From RPQJ01 sp963748985 (lineage in GTDB: Bacteria; Pseudomonadota; Gammaproteobacteria; Steroidobacterales; Steroidobacteraceae), in NCBI GenBank assembly GCA_963748985.1, contig CAVVKQ010000004.1:56169-120168 (forward strand): a stretch of 64,000 bases of DNA, in the 5' to 3' direction. The notes below the pieces were generated by a model. It was not told the origin of the DNA. It ran no database searches and was given only the letters and a program-made list of their open reading frames with translations. Of this stretch, positions 50,866 through 59,594 are shown one piece after another. Each line of letters opens with the position of its first letter. Positions within the stretch are counted from its first letter, which is position 1. Made by a program: the position numbers and the translations under genes.

Positions 50866-52317
50866 TTACTGCCCGAAAACCCACTGCACGAGGGCCGCCT
50901 GGATCGCCTCACCGGGACCCTGTGCAGCCGTAGGGTGATTGACGATGACGACCGTGACGAAGGTCCGTCCGCTGGCCGCATTGACGAAACCGGCGAGCGC
51001 CGAGACTTCCTCGAGCGAACCGGTTTTCATGCGTAACCGGCCCTGCATTTCAGGTGCCTTGAACCGGCGCTTGAGGGTGCCGTCGGTGGCGGACAGCGGC
51101 AGAGACGCGGCAAACTCCGGCATGTACTGGCTGCGGTAGGCGGCAAGCAGGACCTCGGCCATCGTCGCCACGCTGATGCGCTCGTTGCGGGACAGTCCCG
51201 AGCCATTCTCGAGCACGAGCCCCGGCGCAGCGATACCGTGCTGCGCCAGGAATGCCATGACGGCGTCACGACCGGCGGTGGTCGTGGCCGGACGGCCCGG
51301 ATTGCGCTCTGCGCCCATGGTCAGGAACAGCGCCCGCGCCATCGAGTTGCTCGAGTACTTGTTGACCAGCCGGATCACCTCGGCGAGCGTCAGCGATTCG
51401 TGCGAGTAAAGCAGCTTCGCGTCAGCCGGCAGCGTGCCGAGACGCATGCCGCCGCCGATCGTTCCACCCGCTTGCTGCCAGAACGCGCGAAACAGGCCGT
51501 ACGCGAAGTCGGGCGCCTTCATGATGGCACGCGGCACCGAGAACTGACCGCACCCCGCCGCGTACCGGCCCGCGAGTTCGATGCGGTTGCCGGTCGCGCC
51601 TTCGGGCATTGCAACCACGATGCCGCCGGCGCCGCGCTTGCACGAACCCGGATCGAGGCGGACGTTGTTGTCGATCGCAAGGTTCGCAGGCCAGGGGTTC
51701 GCGCTGACCCGCACGGAACCGGTGGCTGCGTCCGGTACGGCGTTGATGGTGACCGTCTGGAAATTCACGAGCAATGCGTCGGGAAGCACGTTGTACGTGC
51801 GGTAAGGCAGGTTGTCGAAAGCGCCGCGATCATCGCCCGCGGGCGCGAAGTAGGTGTTGTCGATGACGACATCGCCTGCGATGCGCGCGACACCGGCCTG
51901 GCGCAAGCCGCTCACGAACGCCCACCAGCGCTCCTGCGTCATGAACGGATCGCCGCCGCCCAACAAGACGAGGTTGCCTTCGAGCACCTGGTCGCGGATC
52001 GGGCCGGTGGCGTAGGCACGGGTCCGCCAGGTGTAGGCGGGTCCGAGGGATTCGAGCGCCGAGTACGTCGTGACGATTTTCATCGTCGACGCCGGGTTGC
52101 GCGGAACGGTCGAGTTGAAACTGACCAGGGGCTCTTCGCGACCGACCTCGCGCACGAACACGCTGAGACTGGTGCCCGGCACTTTCTGCCGCTTCATGGC
52201 CTGTTCGACCTCGGGCGGCAGGTAGTCGCGGTCGCGCGCGTCCGCGACGCCAGGCGCGTTGAGCAGCGCGGCGCAGAGCAGCAAGTTCAGCAGCAGGCGG
52301 GGCAGGATGGGGCGCAT
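50866..52317 (-). CDS. dacB: D-alanyl-D-alanine carboxypeptidase/endopeptidase (PBP4 type)
   Basis: The 483-aa S13 peptidase has a signal peptide (cut near VADAR, residue 27) and the penicillin-binding motifs: SxxK as STMK (Ser77, Lys80), SxN as SSNSM (about 326) and KTG in RMKTGS (about 430). A large insert domain between SxxK and SxN is typical of PBP4. It trims the terminal D-Ala or cuts cross-links in periplasmic peptidoglycan. The ATG at 52317 gives a normal signal peptide; the next gene diverges with 97 bases between starts. Confidence 0.94.
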   Translation of the reverse strand: MRPILPRLLLNLLLCAALLNAPGVADARDRDYLPPEVEQAMKRQKVPGTSLSVFVREVGREEPLVSFNSTVPRNPASTMKIVTTYSALESLGPAYTWRTRAYATGPIRDQVLEGNLVLLGGGDPFMTQERWWAFVSGLRQAGVARIAGDVVIDNTYFAPAGDDRGAFDNLPYRTYNVLPDALLVNFQTVTINAVPDAATGSVRVSANPWPANLAIDNNVRLDPGSCKRGAGGIVVAMPEGATGNRIELAGRYAAGCGQFSVPRAIMKAPDFAYGLFRAFWQQAGGTIGGGMRLGTLPADAKLLYSHESLTLAEVIRLVNKYSSNSMARALFLTMGAERNPGRPATTTAGRDAVMAFLAQHGIAAPGLVLENGSGLSRNERISVATMAEVLLAAYRSQYMPEFAASLPLSATDGTLKRRFKAPEMQGRLRMKTGSLEEVSALAGFVNAASGRTFVTVVIVNHPTAAQGPGEAIQAALVQWVFGQ

Positions 52318-52414
52318 CGAACTCGATTTCGTGGGCGAACGAATCATAAGCGATGCGCTGGCGGCGCGCGGCGCCACTGACGCATACTCGCTGCCCGTCG
52401 GAAGCAGGAACAGC

Positions 52415-53038
52415 ATGCGCAAGATCTGGAACACGGTGTTGAAAGGGATCGTGGCGATCCTGCCGATCGGGCTCACCGTCTACGTCGTGTACTGGCTCGC
52501 AGTCACGGCCGAGAGGTTGTTCTCGCCGGTGATCAAGCTGCTGGTACCCGCGCACTACTACTGGCCAGGGCTGGGACTCCTGACCGGACTCATCCTGTTG
52601 TACTTCGTCGGCCTCGCCGTGAACGCCTGGTTCGTGCACCGTGCGCTGCGCATGTCGGATACCCTGTTCGCGCGCATCCCGGTCGTCAAGACGATCTACC
52701 TCGCAATCCGCGACTTCATGCGGTTTTTTCCGTCTTCGGGCCAGGCCAGCGACCTGCGGCGCGTGGTACTGATCGAGTTCGGGCCCGGCAAGGTCATCGG
52801 CTTCGTCACGGCCGAGTCCGACGAGATGCTGCACCGCTCGACGCCGGCCGGCGACGACATGGTCGCCGTCTACCTGCCAATGAGTTACATGGTGGGCGGT
52901 TACACGATCTTCCTGCCACGTGAACTCGTCGAGACGACGTCGCTCTCGGTCGAGGAAGGCATGCGCATCGCGCTGATGGGTGGCGTGCGCAGCAACGCGC
53001 CGTCCGCGCGGCGGGAAACATCGCCAGGGAGCGCCTGA
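52415..53038 (+). CDS. DUF502 membrane protein
   Basis: The 207-aa protein has two membrane helices (about residues 9-32 and 47-72) with ILPIGLTVYVVYW and PGLGLLTGLILLY. A cytoplasmic or periplasmic domain follows with RIPVVKTIYLAIRDF, VLIEFGPGKVIGFVT and PMSYMVGGYTIFLPRE. These are hallmarks of DUF502, a widespread family of unknown function. CAGGAAC before the ATG supports the start. Its TGA is directly followed by the GTG of the MBL gene, so translation is probably coupled. Confidence 0.92.
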   Translation: MRKIWNTVLKGIVAILPIGLTVYVVYWLAVTAERLFSPVIKLLVPAHYYWPGLGLLTGLILLYFVGLAVNAWFVHRALRMSDTLFARIPVVKTIYLAIRDFMRFFPSSGQASDLRRVVLIEFGPGKVIGFVTAESDEMLHRSTPAGDDMVAVYLPMSYMVGGYTIFLPRELVETTSLSVEEGMRIALMGGVRSNAPSARRETSPGSA

Positions 53039-53695
53039 GTGCAGGCTGTCGTCATTCCCGTCACGCCATTCGCCCAGAACTGCTCGCTGGTCTGGTGTCC
53101 ACGCACGATGGAAGGCGCGGTCATCGACCCGGGCGGCGATCTCGACAAGGTGCTCGCCGAGGTCGGGAAGCATGGCGTGAAACTCACGAAAATCCTGCTG
53201 ACGCACGCCCACATCGACCATGCCGGTGGCACGGCGAAGCTCGCGCGCGACCTCAACCTGCCGATCGTCGGCCCGCATCCGGGCGATCAGTTCTGGATTG
53301 ATGGCATCGCCGAGCAGGGCCGCATGTTCGGCTTCGGGCAATGCGAAAGCTTCGTCCCCGACCAGTGGCTCGACCAGGGCGACAAGGTGCAGGTCGGCGA
53401 CGTCGAATTCGACGTGCAGCATTGCCCGGGTCACACACCGGGCCACGTGACGTTCCACTGCATTGCCGACAAGATCGCGTTCGTCGGCGACGTGCTGTTC
53501 GCCGGGTCGATCGGCCGCACCGATTTTCCCGGTGGCGACCATGACACGCTGATCCGCTCGATTCGTGAAAGGCTGTTTACACTCGGCGACGAGGTGCGTT
53601 TCGTGCCAGGGCACGGGCCGATGTCGACATTCGGGGACGAAAGACGGACGAATCCGTTCGTTGGCGATGCGGTCGTGACGTCCAGGCGCGGTTGA
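53039..53695 (+). CDS. MBL-fold metallohydrolase (YcbL/glyoxalase II-like)
   Basis: The 218-aa protein has the zinc motif THAHIDHAGG (His56, His58, Asp60, His61), the later HCPGHTPGHV, the bridging Asp in FVGDVLFAGSIGRTDFPGGD and a final GHGP. This is the single-domain glyoxalase II-like group (YcbL, GloB2). They hydrolyse thioesters such as S-lactoylglutathione, though their true substrates are often unknown. The GTG start abuts the DUF502 stop (TGAGTG). Confidence 0.9.
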   Translation: MQAVVIPVTPFAQNCSLVWCPRTMEGAVIDPGGDLDKVLAEVGKHGVKLTKILLTHAHIDHAGGTAKLARDLNLPIVGPHPGDQFWIDGIAEQGRMFGFGQCESFVPDQWLDQGDKVQVGDVEFDVQHCPGHTPGHVTFHCIADKIAFVGDVLFAGSIGRTDFPGGDHDTLIRSIRERLFTLGDEVRFVPGHGPMSTFGDERRTNPFVGDAVVTSRRG

Positions 53696-53711
53696 AACTC
53701 GGTCCGGACCT

Positions 53712-54086
53712 TCAGCCGGACTTGTCGGTCTTGCGCCGTCCACGGCCGATTTCGACACGCTTGTCGACATCGATCCAGCCGTCGATCGCCACACCCATGT
53801 CGCGCGCACGCCGGGGTCCGGCGCGGCGGTCATCGTGGTGTTGATAGAGGCACGTGCAGTTTTCGCACGTGCAGTTCCTGAGCGGCAGGGTCGGGGCTTC
53901 GCGCGAAAGAAAGCGCTGGCCCTGCAGCGCGCGCGCTTCGTGGCAGCAACGACGGCCGGGCTGGATGCTCACGGCATGAAACGTCTGCGTGATCTTCTTC
54001 GCCACGAGCGTGGGCGCCTTGTCGGCGGCGACAGGCGCGTCCCGCGAAAACAGGCCCTTGGCACGGTCGAAAAAGGAGGTGGTCAC
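53712..54086 (-). CDS. Cysteine-cluster protein of unknown function
   Basis: The 124-aa protein has a helical N-terminal third, then a cysteine cluster: CC in GRRCCHEAR and CTCENCTC in LRNCTCENCTCLYQH, followed by HDDRRAGPRRARD. The six cysteines and the nearby histidines could bind zinc or an iron-sulfur cluster. Similar sequences recur in Gammaproteobacteria, with LPLxxC...CTCLYxHxDDRR. AGGA six bases before the GTG at 54086 supports the start. It is divergent from nadE with 134 bases between starts. Confidence 0.75.
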   Translation of the reverse strand: MTTSFFDRAKGLFSRDAPVAADKAPTLVAKKITQTFHAVSIQPGRRCCHEARALQGQRFLSREAPTLPLRNCTCENCTCLYQHHDDRRAGPRRARDMGVAIDGWIDVDKRVEIGRGRRKTDKSG

Positions 54087-54220
54087 GACAGTTCCTTGCA
54101 GACTGGGGGAAACACTAGCCACGCCGGCAGCCTGTCCGCTGCGACCCGGGTCGCAGAATCGCACTTGCCCGCCCCGAAAGGGAAGCCGACACTTTCGGCC
54201 TGACCGGAAGAGACTCCTGC

Positions 54221-56350
54221 ATGCCCCCGACCCTGGAAACCCGCCGGCCTCGCGTGCCGCATCTCGCAGAACTGCCGTTTTATTCGATCTACCGCCACGG
54301 CTTCGTCCGGGTGGCGGTCGCCACCCCGTCCGTGGAAGTGGCTTCGCCCGCCGTGAACGTCGTCGAAATGGTCCGTATCGCGCGAGAGGCAGCTTCAAAT
54401 CAGGCGATCCTGGTGGTATTTCCCGAACTGGGAATATCCGCGTACTCGAACGAGGACCTGTTCCAGCAGGATGCCCTGCTCGACGCCTCGATCCAGGCTT
54501 TGGGCACGCTGCTCGAGGCCAGCAAGGAAATCGCCATTACCTTCGCGGTGGGCATGCCGCTGCGAGTGGATGACCGGCTGTTCAACTGCGCCGTGCTCCT
54601 GCGCCGCGGGGAACTGCTGGGTGCAGTGCCAAAGAGCTACCTGCCCAGCTACCGCGAGTTTTACGAGAAGCGCCAGTTCGCACCGGCGGCACAGGCCCTT
54701 GCCACGTCGATACGGCTGCTCGGGCAGTCGGTGCCCTTCGGTACCCGCCTCCTGTTCGAGGCAAAGAACGTACCCGGCTTCGTCCTGGGCCTCGAAGTCT
54801 GCGAGGACGTCTGGGCGCCTTTGCCGCCGAGCACCTATGCCGCACTGGCGGGGGCGACGGTGATCGCCAACCTGTCGGCGAGCGACGTCACCGTGGGCAA
54901 GGCCGATTACCGCCGGTTGCTCTGCGCTTCGCAATCGGCGAAGTGCGTCGCGGGCTATCTCTACTCGGCGGCCGGTCCGGGCGAATCGACGACCGACCTG
55001 GCCTGGGACGGCCACGCTCTCGTCTACGAAAATGGCACACGACTGGCCGAGTCGATGCGCTTTCCGCTGCAGGGCGGCTTCATCACGGCGGACCTCGATC
55101 TGGACCACCTGCGCCAGGAGCGCATGCGGTGGACGACCTTTGGCGACTGCGTGCAGGCGCACCGAGGGCAACTCGAGGGCTATCGACGCATCGAGATCGA
55201 ACTCGACGTGCCGGCAGACCACGTTCGACTCGATCGGCGCATCGAACGGTTCCCGTACGTGCCGTCCGACCCCGCGCGCCGCGACGAGCGCTGTGCCGAG
55301 GTCTACGACATCCAGGTCGAGGCGCTGCGCAAACGGCTTGCGGCCACGGGCCTGAAGCGCGTCGTCATCGGCATCTCGGGCGGACTCGATTCGACGCAAG
55401 TCGCGCTGGTTGCAGTGCGAGCCTTCGACCGGCTCGGCCTGCCGCGCAGCAACATCCTCGGCTACACGCTGCCGGGCTTCGGCACCAGTCGCCAGACGTT
55501 CGACAATGCACACGCATTGATGCAGGTGCTCGGCATCTCGGCAGGCGAGATCGACATCCGCCCGTCCGCCGAACTGATGTTGCAGCACATCGGTCATCCG
55601 GCCGCGCAGGGCTCGCCCCTCCACGACATCACCTACGAAAACGTGCAGGCGGGAGAACGCACCTCGCTGCTGTTCCGGCTCGCCAACCGGCACAACGCGC
55701 TCGTGCTGGGCACGGGGGACCTGTCGGAGCTGGCGCTCGGTTTCACCACGTACGGCGTGGGCGATCACATGTCGCACTACAACGTGAATGCGTCGGTACC
55801 GAAAACGTTGATTCGGCACCTGATCCGCTGGCTGATCAGCGTGCGGCAGTTCGATGCCGCGACGATCGACGTGCTGACACGCATCGTCGAGACTCCGATA
55901 TCGCCGGAGCTGGTGCCGGGCGCCGGCGACAAGCCGGAGCAATCGTCGGAGGCCGTCGTCGGCCCGTACGAACTGCAGGACTTCCACCTTTATTACATCA
56001 GCCGCTTCGGCTACCGGCCGAGCAAGGTCGCGTACCTCGCGCATTGCGCATGGGGAGATGCCGGCACCGGCGTGTGGCCGGACACAGTGCCGCCCGGCGA
56101 GCGGCATTCGTACGATTTCGCCGTGATCACCGAGTGGCTCGAGGTGTTCCTGAAGCGGTTCTTCCAGGGCAGCCAGTTCAAACGCTCGGCCATGCCGAAC
56201 GGACCGAAGGTGGGCTCGGGCGGGTCGCTCTCCCCGCGTGCCGACTGGCGCGCCCCCAGCGATTCGTCCGCGACGGTGTGGCTCGATGAATTGCGCGCGA
56301 ACGTGCCGGCCTCGTTGCGGGCGAAGTCGCGTGGAACACGACGGCGATAG
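54221..56350 (+). CDS. nadE: Glutamine-dependent NAD+ synthetase
   Basis: The 709-aa two-domain enzyme makes NAD+ from nicotinic acid adenine dinucleotide, ATP and glutamine. The N-terminal nitrilase-type glutaminase shows its Glu-Lys-Cys triad: Glu69 in FPELGISAYS, a lysine near 137 in VPKSYLPSYREFYE and a cysteine near 193 in LEVCEDVWAP. The C-terminal synthetase has the pyrophosphatase loop GISGGLDST (about 383-391). The length fits the long, ammonia-channelling NadE of actinobacteria and some proteobacteria. It is likely the first gene of a short plus-strand run with the MEMO gene. Confidence 0.94.
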   Translation: MPPTLETRRPRVPHLAELPFYSIYRHGFVRVAVATPSVEVASPAVNVVEMVRIAREAASNQAILVVFPELGISAYSNEDLFQQDALLDASIQALGTLLEASKEIAITFAVGMPLRVDDRLFNCAVLLRRGELLGAVPKSYLPSYREFYEKRQFAPAAQALATSIRLLGQSVPFGTRLLFEAKNVPGFVLGLEVCEDVWAPLPPSTYAALAGATVIANLSASDVTVGKADYRRLLCASQSAKCVAGYLYSAAGPGESTTDLAWDGHALVYENGTRLAESMRFPLQGGFITADLDLDHLRQERMRWTTFGDCVQAHRGQLEGYRRIEIELDVPADHVRLDRRIERFPYVPSDPARRDERCAEVYDIQVEALRKRLAATGLKRVVIGISGGLDSTQVALVAVRAFDRLGLPRSNILGYTLPGFGTSRQTFDNAHALMQVLGISAGEIDIRPSAELMLQHIGHPAAQGSPLHDITYENVQAGERTSLLFRLANRHNALVLGTGDLSELALGFTTYGVGDHMSHYNVNASVPKTLIRHLIRWLISVRQFDAATIDVLTRIVETPISPELVPGAGDKPEQSSEAVVGPYELQDFHLYYISRFGYRPSKVAYLAHCAWGDAGTGVWPDTVPPGERHSYDFAVITEWLEVFLKRFFQGSQFKRSAMPNGPKVGSGGSLSPRADWRAPSDSSATVWLDELRANVPASLRAKSRGTRRR

Positions 56351-56488
56351 GCATCACCCGGCGCGCGAGCGCACTTGTACAGCCGCGTTGTAGGAATTGC
56401 TCCCGGACAAGATGCGTATTCGTACGATTGGCGACGAGCGCACGAGGGCGACATAGTCAGCGGCGGCGCGCAATGCGCAGGGGGTGGC

Positions 56489-57307
56489 ATGCTGGCACCG
56501 AGCAAGGATCCAGGCGGCGTGCGGCCCGCTTCCGCGGCGGGCCTCTATTACCCCAAGGATGCCGACGGCCTCCGCTGCGCCGTGCAGACGCTGCTCGGCA
56601 GCGGCGGCACGACGGCCGCTCGCCTGCCGAAAGCGCTCGTCGTGCCGCACGCGGGTTATGCGTACTCCGGTGCGGTCGCAGCCTCGGCGTTCCGGACGCT
56701 TGAGAACGTGGCGGCGGCCTCGATCCGCCACGTGGTGCTGCTGGGCCCGAGCCATCGGGTCAAGATGCGTGGCCTCGCCTTGCCCTCGTGCGACTACTTC
56801 GCGACACCGTTCGGCCAGGTGCGAGTCAACGACGAGGCCCGCCGGCGCCTGCGAGAACTCGGACTCGCGGGCATCGCGGACGCGCCGCACGCACTCGAGC
56901 ATTCGCTCGAAGTGCAGGTGCCCTTCCTGCAGTCCGTGCTCACGGACTTCGACCTGCTGCCGATTGCGGTGGGACTCGCCCCGCCCGAGCAGGTTGGACG
57001 CGCGCTCGAGGCGGTCTGGGGCGGTCCGGAGACGCTGATCGTGGTCAGCTCGGACTTGAGCCACCACCACACCCACGTCGAGGCGCAGGCGCTCGACCTG
57101 CAGACCGCCAAGTGCATCGTCGAGCGCCACAGCGACCTGTCGGAATCGCAGGCCTGCGGCGCCGACAGCATCAACGGACTGATGGAGGTCGCACGGCATC
57201 GCGACCTCGAAGTGCGCTTGCTGGACCGCCGGACCTCGGGCGACACCGCAGGCGACAGCCAGCGCGTCGTGGGTTACGGCAGTTTCGCGCTCTACGCCCG
57301 CGATTGA
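56489..57307 (+). CDS. MEMO-family protein (AmmeMemoRadiSam protein B)
   Basis: The 272-aa protein of the MEMO1 family resembles extradiol dioxygenases and class III aromatic ring-cleaving folds. It shows VVPHAGYAYSG with the metal-site His54, LLGPSHRV, HSLEVQVPFLQ, SSDLSHHHT and GADSINGLM. In many bacteria it is encoded with an AMMECR1 protein and a radical SAM protein, but neither is in this window. GGGGGT before the ATG at 56489 supports the start. No reaction is firmly known. Confidence 0.9.
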   Translation: MLAPSKDPGGVRPASAAGLYYPKDADGLRCAVQTLLGSGGTTAARLPKALVVPHAGYAYSGAVAASAFRTLENVAAASIRHVVLLGPSHRVKMRGLALPSCDYFATPFGQVRVNDEARRRLRELGLAGIADAPHALEHSLEVQVPFLQSVLTDFDLLPIAVGLAPPEQVGRALEAVWGGPETLIVVSSDLSHHHTHVEAQALDLQTAKCIVERHSDLSESQACGADSINGLMEVARHRDLEVRLLDRRTSGDTAGDSQRVVGYGSFALYARD

Positions 57308-57377
57308 AGCAGCGTCGCGCGCGTGTCAGTCTGGAGCGGTGAGTAACCGTCTCCACACCGTGGTGTCCGGATCCAGC

Positions 57378-58853
57378 ATGCGGTGCCAATGGTTCGTCGC
57401 AGCCGCCTGGGCCGGGCTCGCCGTGGCGGGCACAGCGTTGGCGCAGCCCGTCACCCCTGCGCCCGAGGACGCCATTGCGACGCCTGCGGGCAACGCCGCA
57501 GGTGACCCGGAGTCTGCCAGCGCGACCGACGCATACACGAGCTTCCGCACCGAGTTCGACGCGGGACGGTACACGGCAGCGGTGCCGCATGCCGAGCGCG
57601 TGCTCGAACTCACAGCAGCGCAGGCCACAACACCAACGGCCGAGGAGGTGCAGGTTGCGCTGATGAACCTTGGCATGGTCCAGAACCTGTCCGATGACTA
57701 CGTCGCTGCCGAGTCCACGTACCTGCAGGTGATCAAGCTCATCGAGAGTTCGGGCCGTCCGCTGCAGGATCGGCTCGCGCGAGCCTATGCGGGCCTCGGC
57801 TTGGCCTATCACGACGGCAAGCGGCACGACCTCGCGGTGAAGAGCTTCGACCAGGCGATCGCCCTCAAGCGCCGGCACGAAGGGTTGCTCACGGCACAAC
57901 AGGTGCCGCTGATCGAGAAGTACATTGATTCCCTGACCGAGCTCGGTCGGTACCAAGAGGCCTTGAAGGCGCAGAAGTACCTGCTGCGGATCGCGACGCG
58001 CCAGCATGGCGCGAGCAGCCCGCAGCTCGCCCCGACCCTGGAAGAGATCGGGCGCTGGTATGCGAGCATCGGGGCGTACGACCAGTCGCGACGCACGTTG
58101 CGGCAGGCGATCGAGCTCGTGGAAGCCGCCGCAGGGCCGAACTCGCCGCTGCTCGTGGGGCCGTTGCTTGCGGTCGCCGCCTGCAATCGCAGGCAACTGC
58201 TCGATCCGGCGGCGCAGCCGCTGACGTCCCCCGACGAACAACGCGAAGCCCTGTTTCATGACCCGGCGGCGATGCTTGCGCCCCCCCAGGCGTCGCCCGC
58301 GTCGCTGGCGAGCGAAGGCGAACGATCTTTGCTGCGAGCGGCGCAGATTGTCGACCAGGCCGCAGAGCCATCGCCCGTGGCGGTGCTGAACGTACGGACC
58401 CAGGTCGGCGACTGGTATCAGGTGCGCAATCAGCCAGACCGTGCACGCAGTCACTACCAGCAGGCGTGGCAGGCGGCCGCGCGCGTGACCGACAAGCTGA
58501 ATGGCAAGAGCTACACCGAGGCGATCTTCGGCCAGCCTGTCCTGCTGCACCTGTTCCGGCCCGACGACTGGAACCGCTACACGAAACGTCCGCCCACGGA
58601 GGTCGAAGTACGCAACGCCGTCGTCGAGTACACAGTCAGTGCGCAGGGCCGCGTGGAGGGAACGAAGGTCATCGACGACTCGGGCGACAAGCGGCGCGGG
58701 GAAAAAACGACCGAGGCGCTGGAAAGCACGGCGCGCTATCGGCCACGCCTGGAGAACGGCGAACCGGTCGCAACCCCGGGCGTGCAGTTCAGCCAGCCGT
58801 GGATCCTGCTGCTGCCGCCTCCGGCCACGCCGGCAAAGGGCAAGACGAACTAG
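57378..58853 (+). CDS. TPR protein with a TonB-like C-terminal domain
   Basis: The 491-aa protein has a signal peptide (cleavage near ALAQP, residue 23), then about six tetratricopeptide-like repeats (residues 45-250 and 320-360). The C-terminal domain (about 380-475) has VEYTVSAQGRVEGTKVIDDSG and ARYRPRLENGEPV, resembling the TonB C-terminal fold that contacts outer-membrane receptors. It is convergent with the channel/vWA operon (44 bases between stops) and could be an envelope partner; that is inference. A GTG at 57339 is an alternative start. Confidence 0.82.
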   Translation: MRCQWFVAAAWAGLAVAGTALAQPVTPAPEDAIATPAGNAAGDPESASATDAYTSFRTEFDAGRYTAAVPHAERVLELTAAQATTPTAEEVQVALMNLGMVQNLSDDYVAAESTYLQVIKLIESSGRPLQDRLARAYAGLGLAYHDGKRHDLAVKSFDQAIALKRRHEGLLTAQQVPLIEKYIDSLTELGRYQEALKAQKYLLRIATRQHGASSPQLAPTLEEIGRWYASIGAYDQSRRTLRQAIELVEAAAGPNSPLLVGPLLAVAACNRRQLLDPAAQPLTSPDEQREALFHDPAAMLAPPQASPASLASEGERSLLRAAQIVDQAAEPSPVAVLNVRTQVGDWYQVRNQPDRARSHYQQAWQAAARVTDKLNGKSYTEAIFGQPVLLHLFRPDDWNRYTKRPPTEVEVRNAVVEYTVSAQGRVEGTKVIDDSGDKRRGEKTTEALESTARYRPRLENGEPVATPGVQFSQPWILLLPPPATPAKGKTN

Positions 58854-58896
58854 CCTGCCCGAGCGAACAGCCACCCTGCGACTGCCGCGTCGGCCG

Positions 58897-59577
58897 TCAA
58901 TTGCGCGGCGGAGGCGGAGGCAGCTCCACTTCGCGTGGTGTGTCCGGTTGCACGGAGGGCAGCAGTCCGCGTGCGATTGCCTGCTCGTGGAACTCGGCGG
59001 CGAGTTTTGCACCCGCGTCGCGCATCGCAAGCCGCGTGGCCACGGCCAGCGCCTCGGCACCCTTGCCCGGGAACTGGCTCGCCGATTGCGATCCATACCC
59101 CGTGAATGTCCAGCTTTCCGCCAGCTCACCCTGCGGGGAGTAGAGTCGAATCGTGTACCGCAGGCTTGCGGCATACGTCGGCGTGCCGGAGTCGGCCGGG
59201 GTCACGAACGCGTAGTCATCGAGGACAGGTTCGAGCACGCCGCGGATTTCCGGATCGGTCGCCGCTGCGTCCCGCGGTGAAGCGACGGGCACCACGCGAT
59301 TGAACATCGCGTTCAGGACCCGCATGAACCCTGCGGACTGTGCCTTGCCGAGACCGATGCTGTACTCGCCGCCGCCACCCTCGCGCTTTTCCTGGTACAC
59401 CTTGTTGGTGAACTCGAGCGGCATGTGCACGCCGATCACGACCGGTATCTTCTCGATCAGGGGTTGCGGGATGTCGGACTGTGCTTCGAACTGCGTGGGC
59501 GCGCAGGCAGCGAGCAGCGTCAGTAGCAGCGCTGCGACCGGCACTCGCAGTGCGCGCGATGCAAACAGATCAGGCAT
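58897..59577 (-). CDS. Lipoprotein, last gene of the channel/vWA operon
   Basis: The 226-aa protein has a lipoprotein signal with lipobox TLLAAC (Cys25). The mature part holds IPVVIGVHMPLEFTNKVYQEK, a beta-rich middle with YAASLRYTIRLYSPQGELAESWTFTGYG, and a Pro-rich tail. This pattern (a small ligand-like domain with a GYG turn) is seen in several outer-membrane lipoproteins of unknown role. It starts 17 bases after the second vWA gene and so belongs to the operon. It could be the outer-membrane anchor or plug of the complex. Confidence 0.82.
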   Translation of the reverse strand: MPDLFASRALRVPVAALLLTLLAACAPTQFEAQSDIPQPLIEKIPVVIGVHMPLEFTNKVYQEKREGGGGEYSIGLGKAQSAGFMRVLNAMFNRVVPVASPRDAAATDPEIRGVLEPVLDDYAFVTPADSGTPTYAASLRYTIRLYSPQGELAESWTFTGYGSQSASQFPGKGAEALAVATRLAMRDAGAKLAAEFHEQAIARGLLPSVQPDTPREVELPPPPPRN

Positions 59578-59594
59578 GCACGCCAAGATACACC

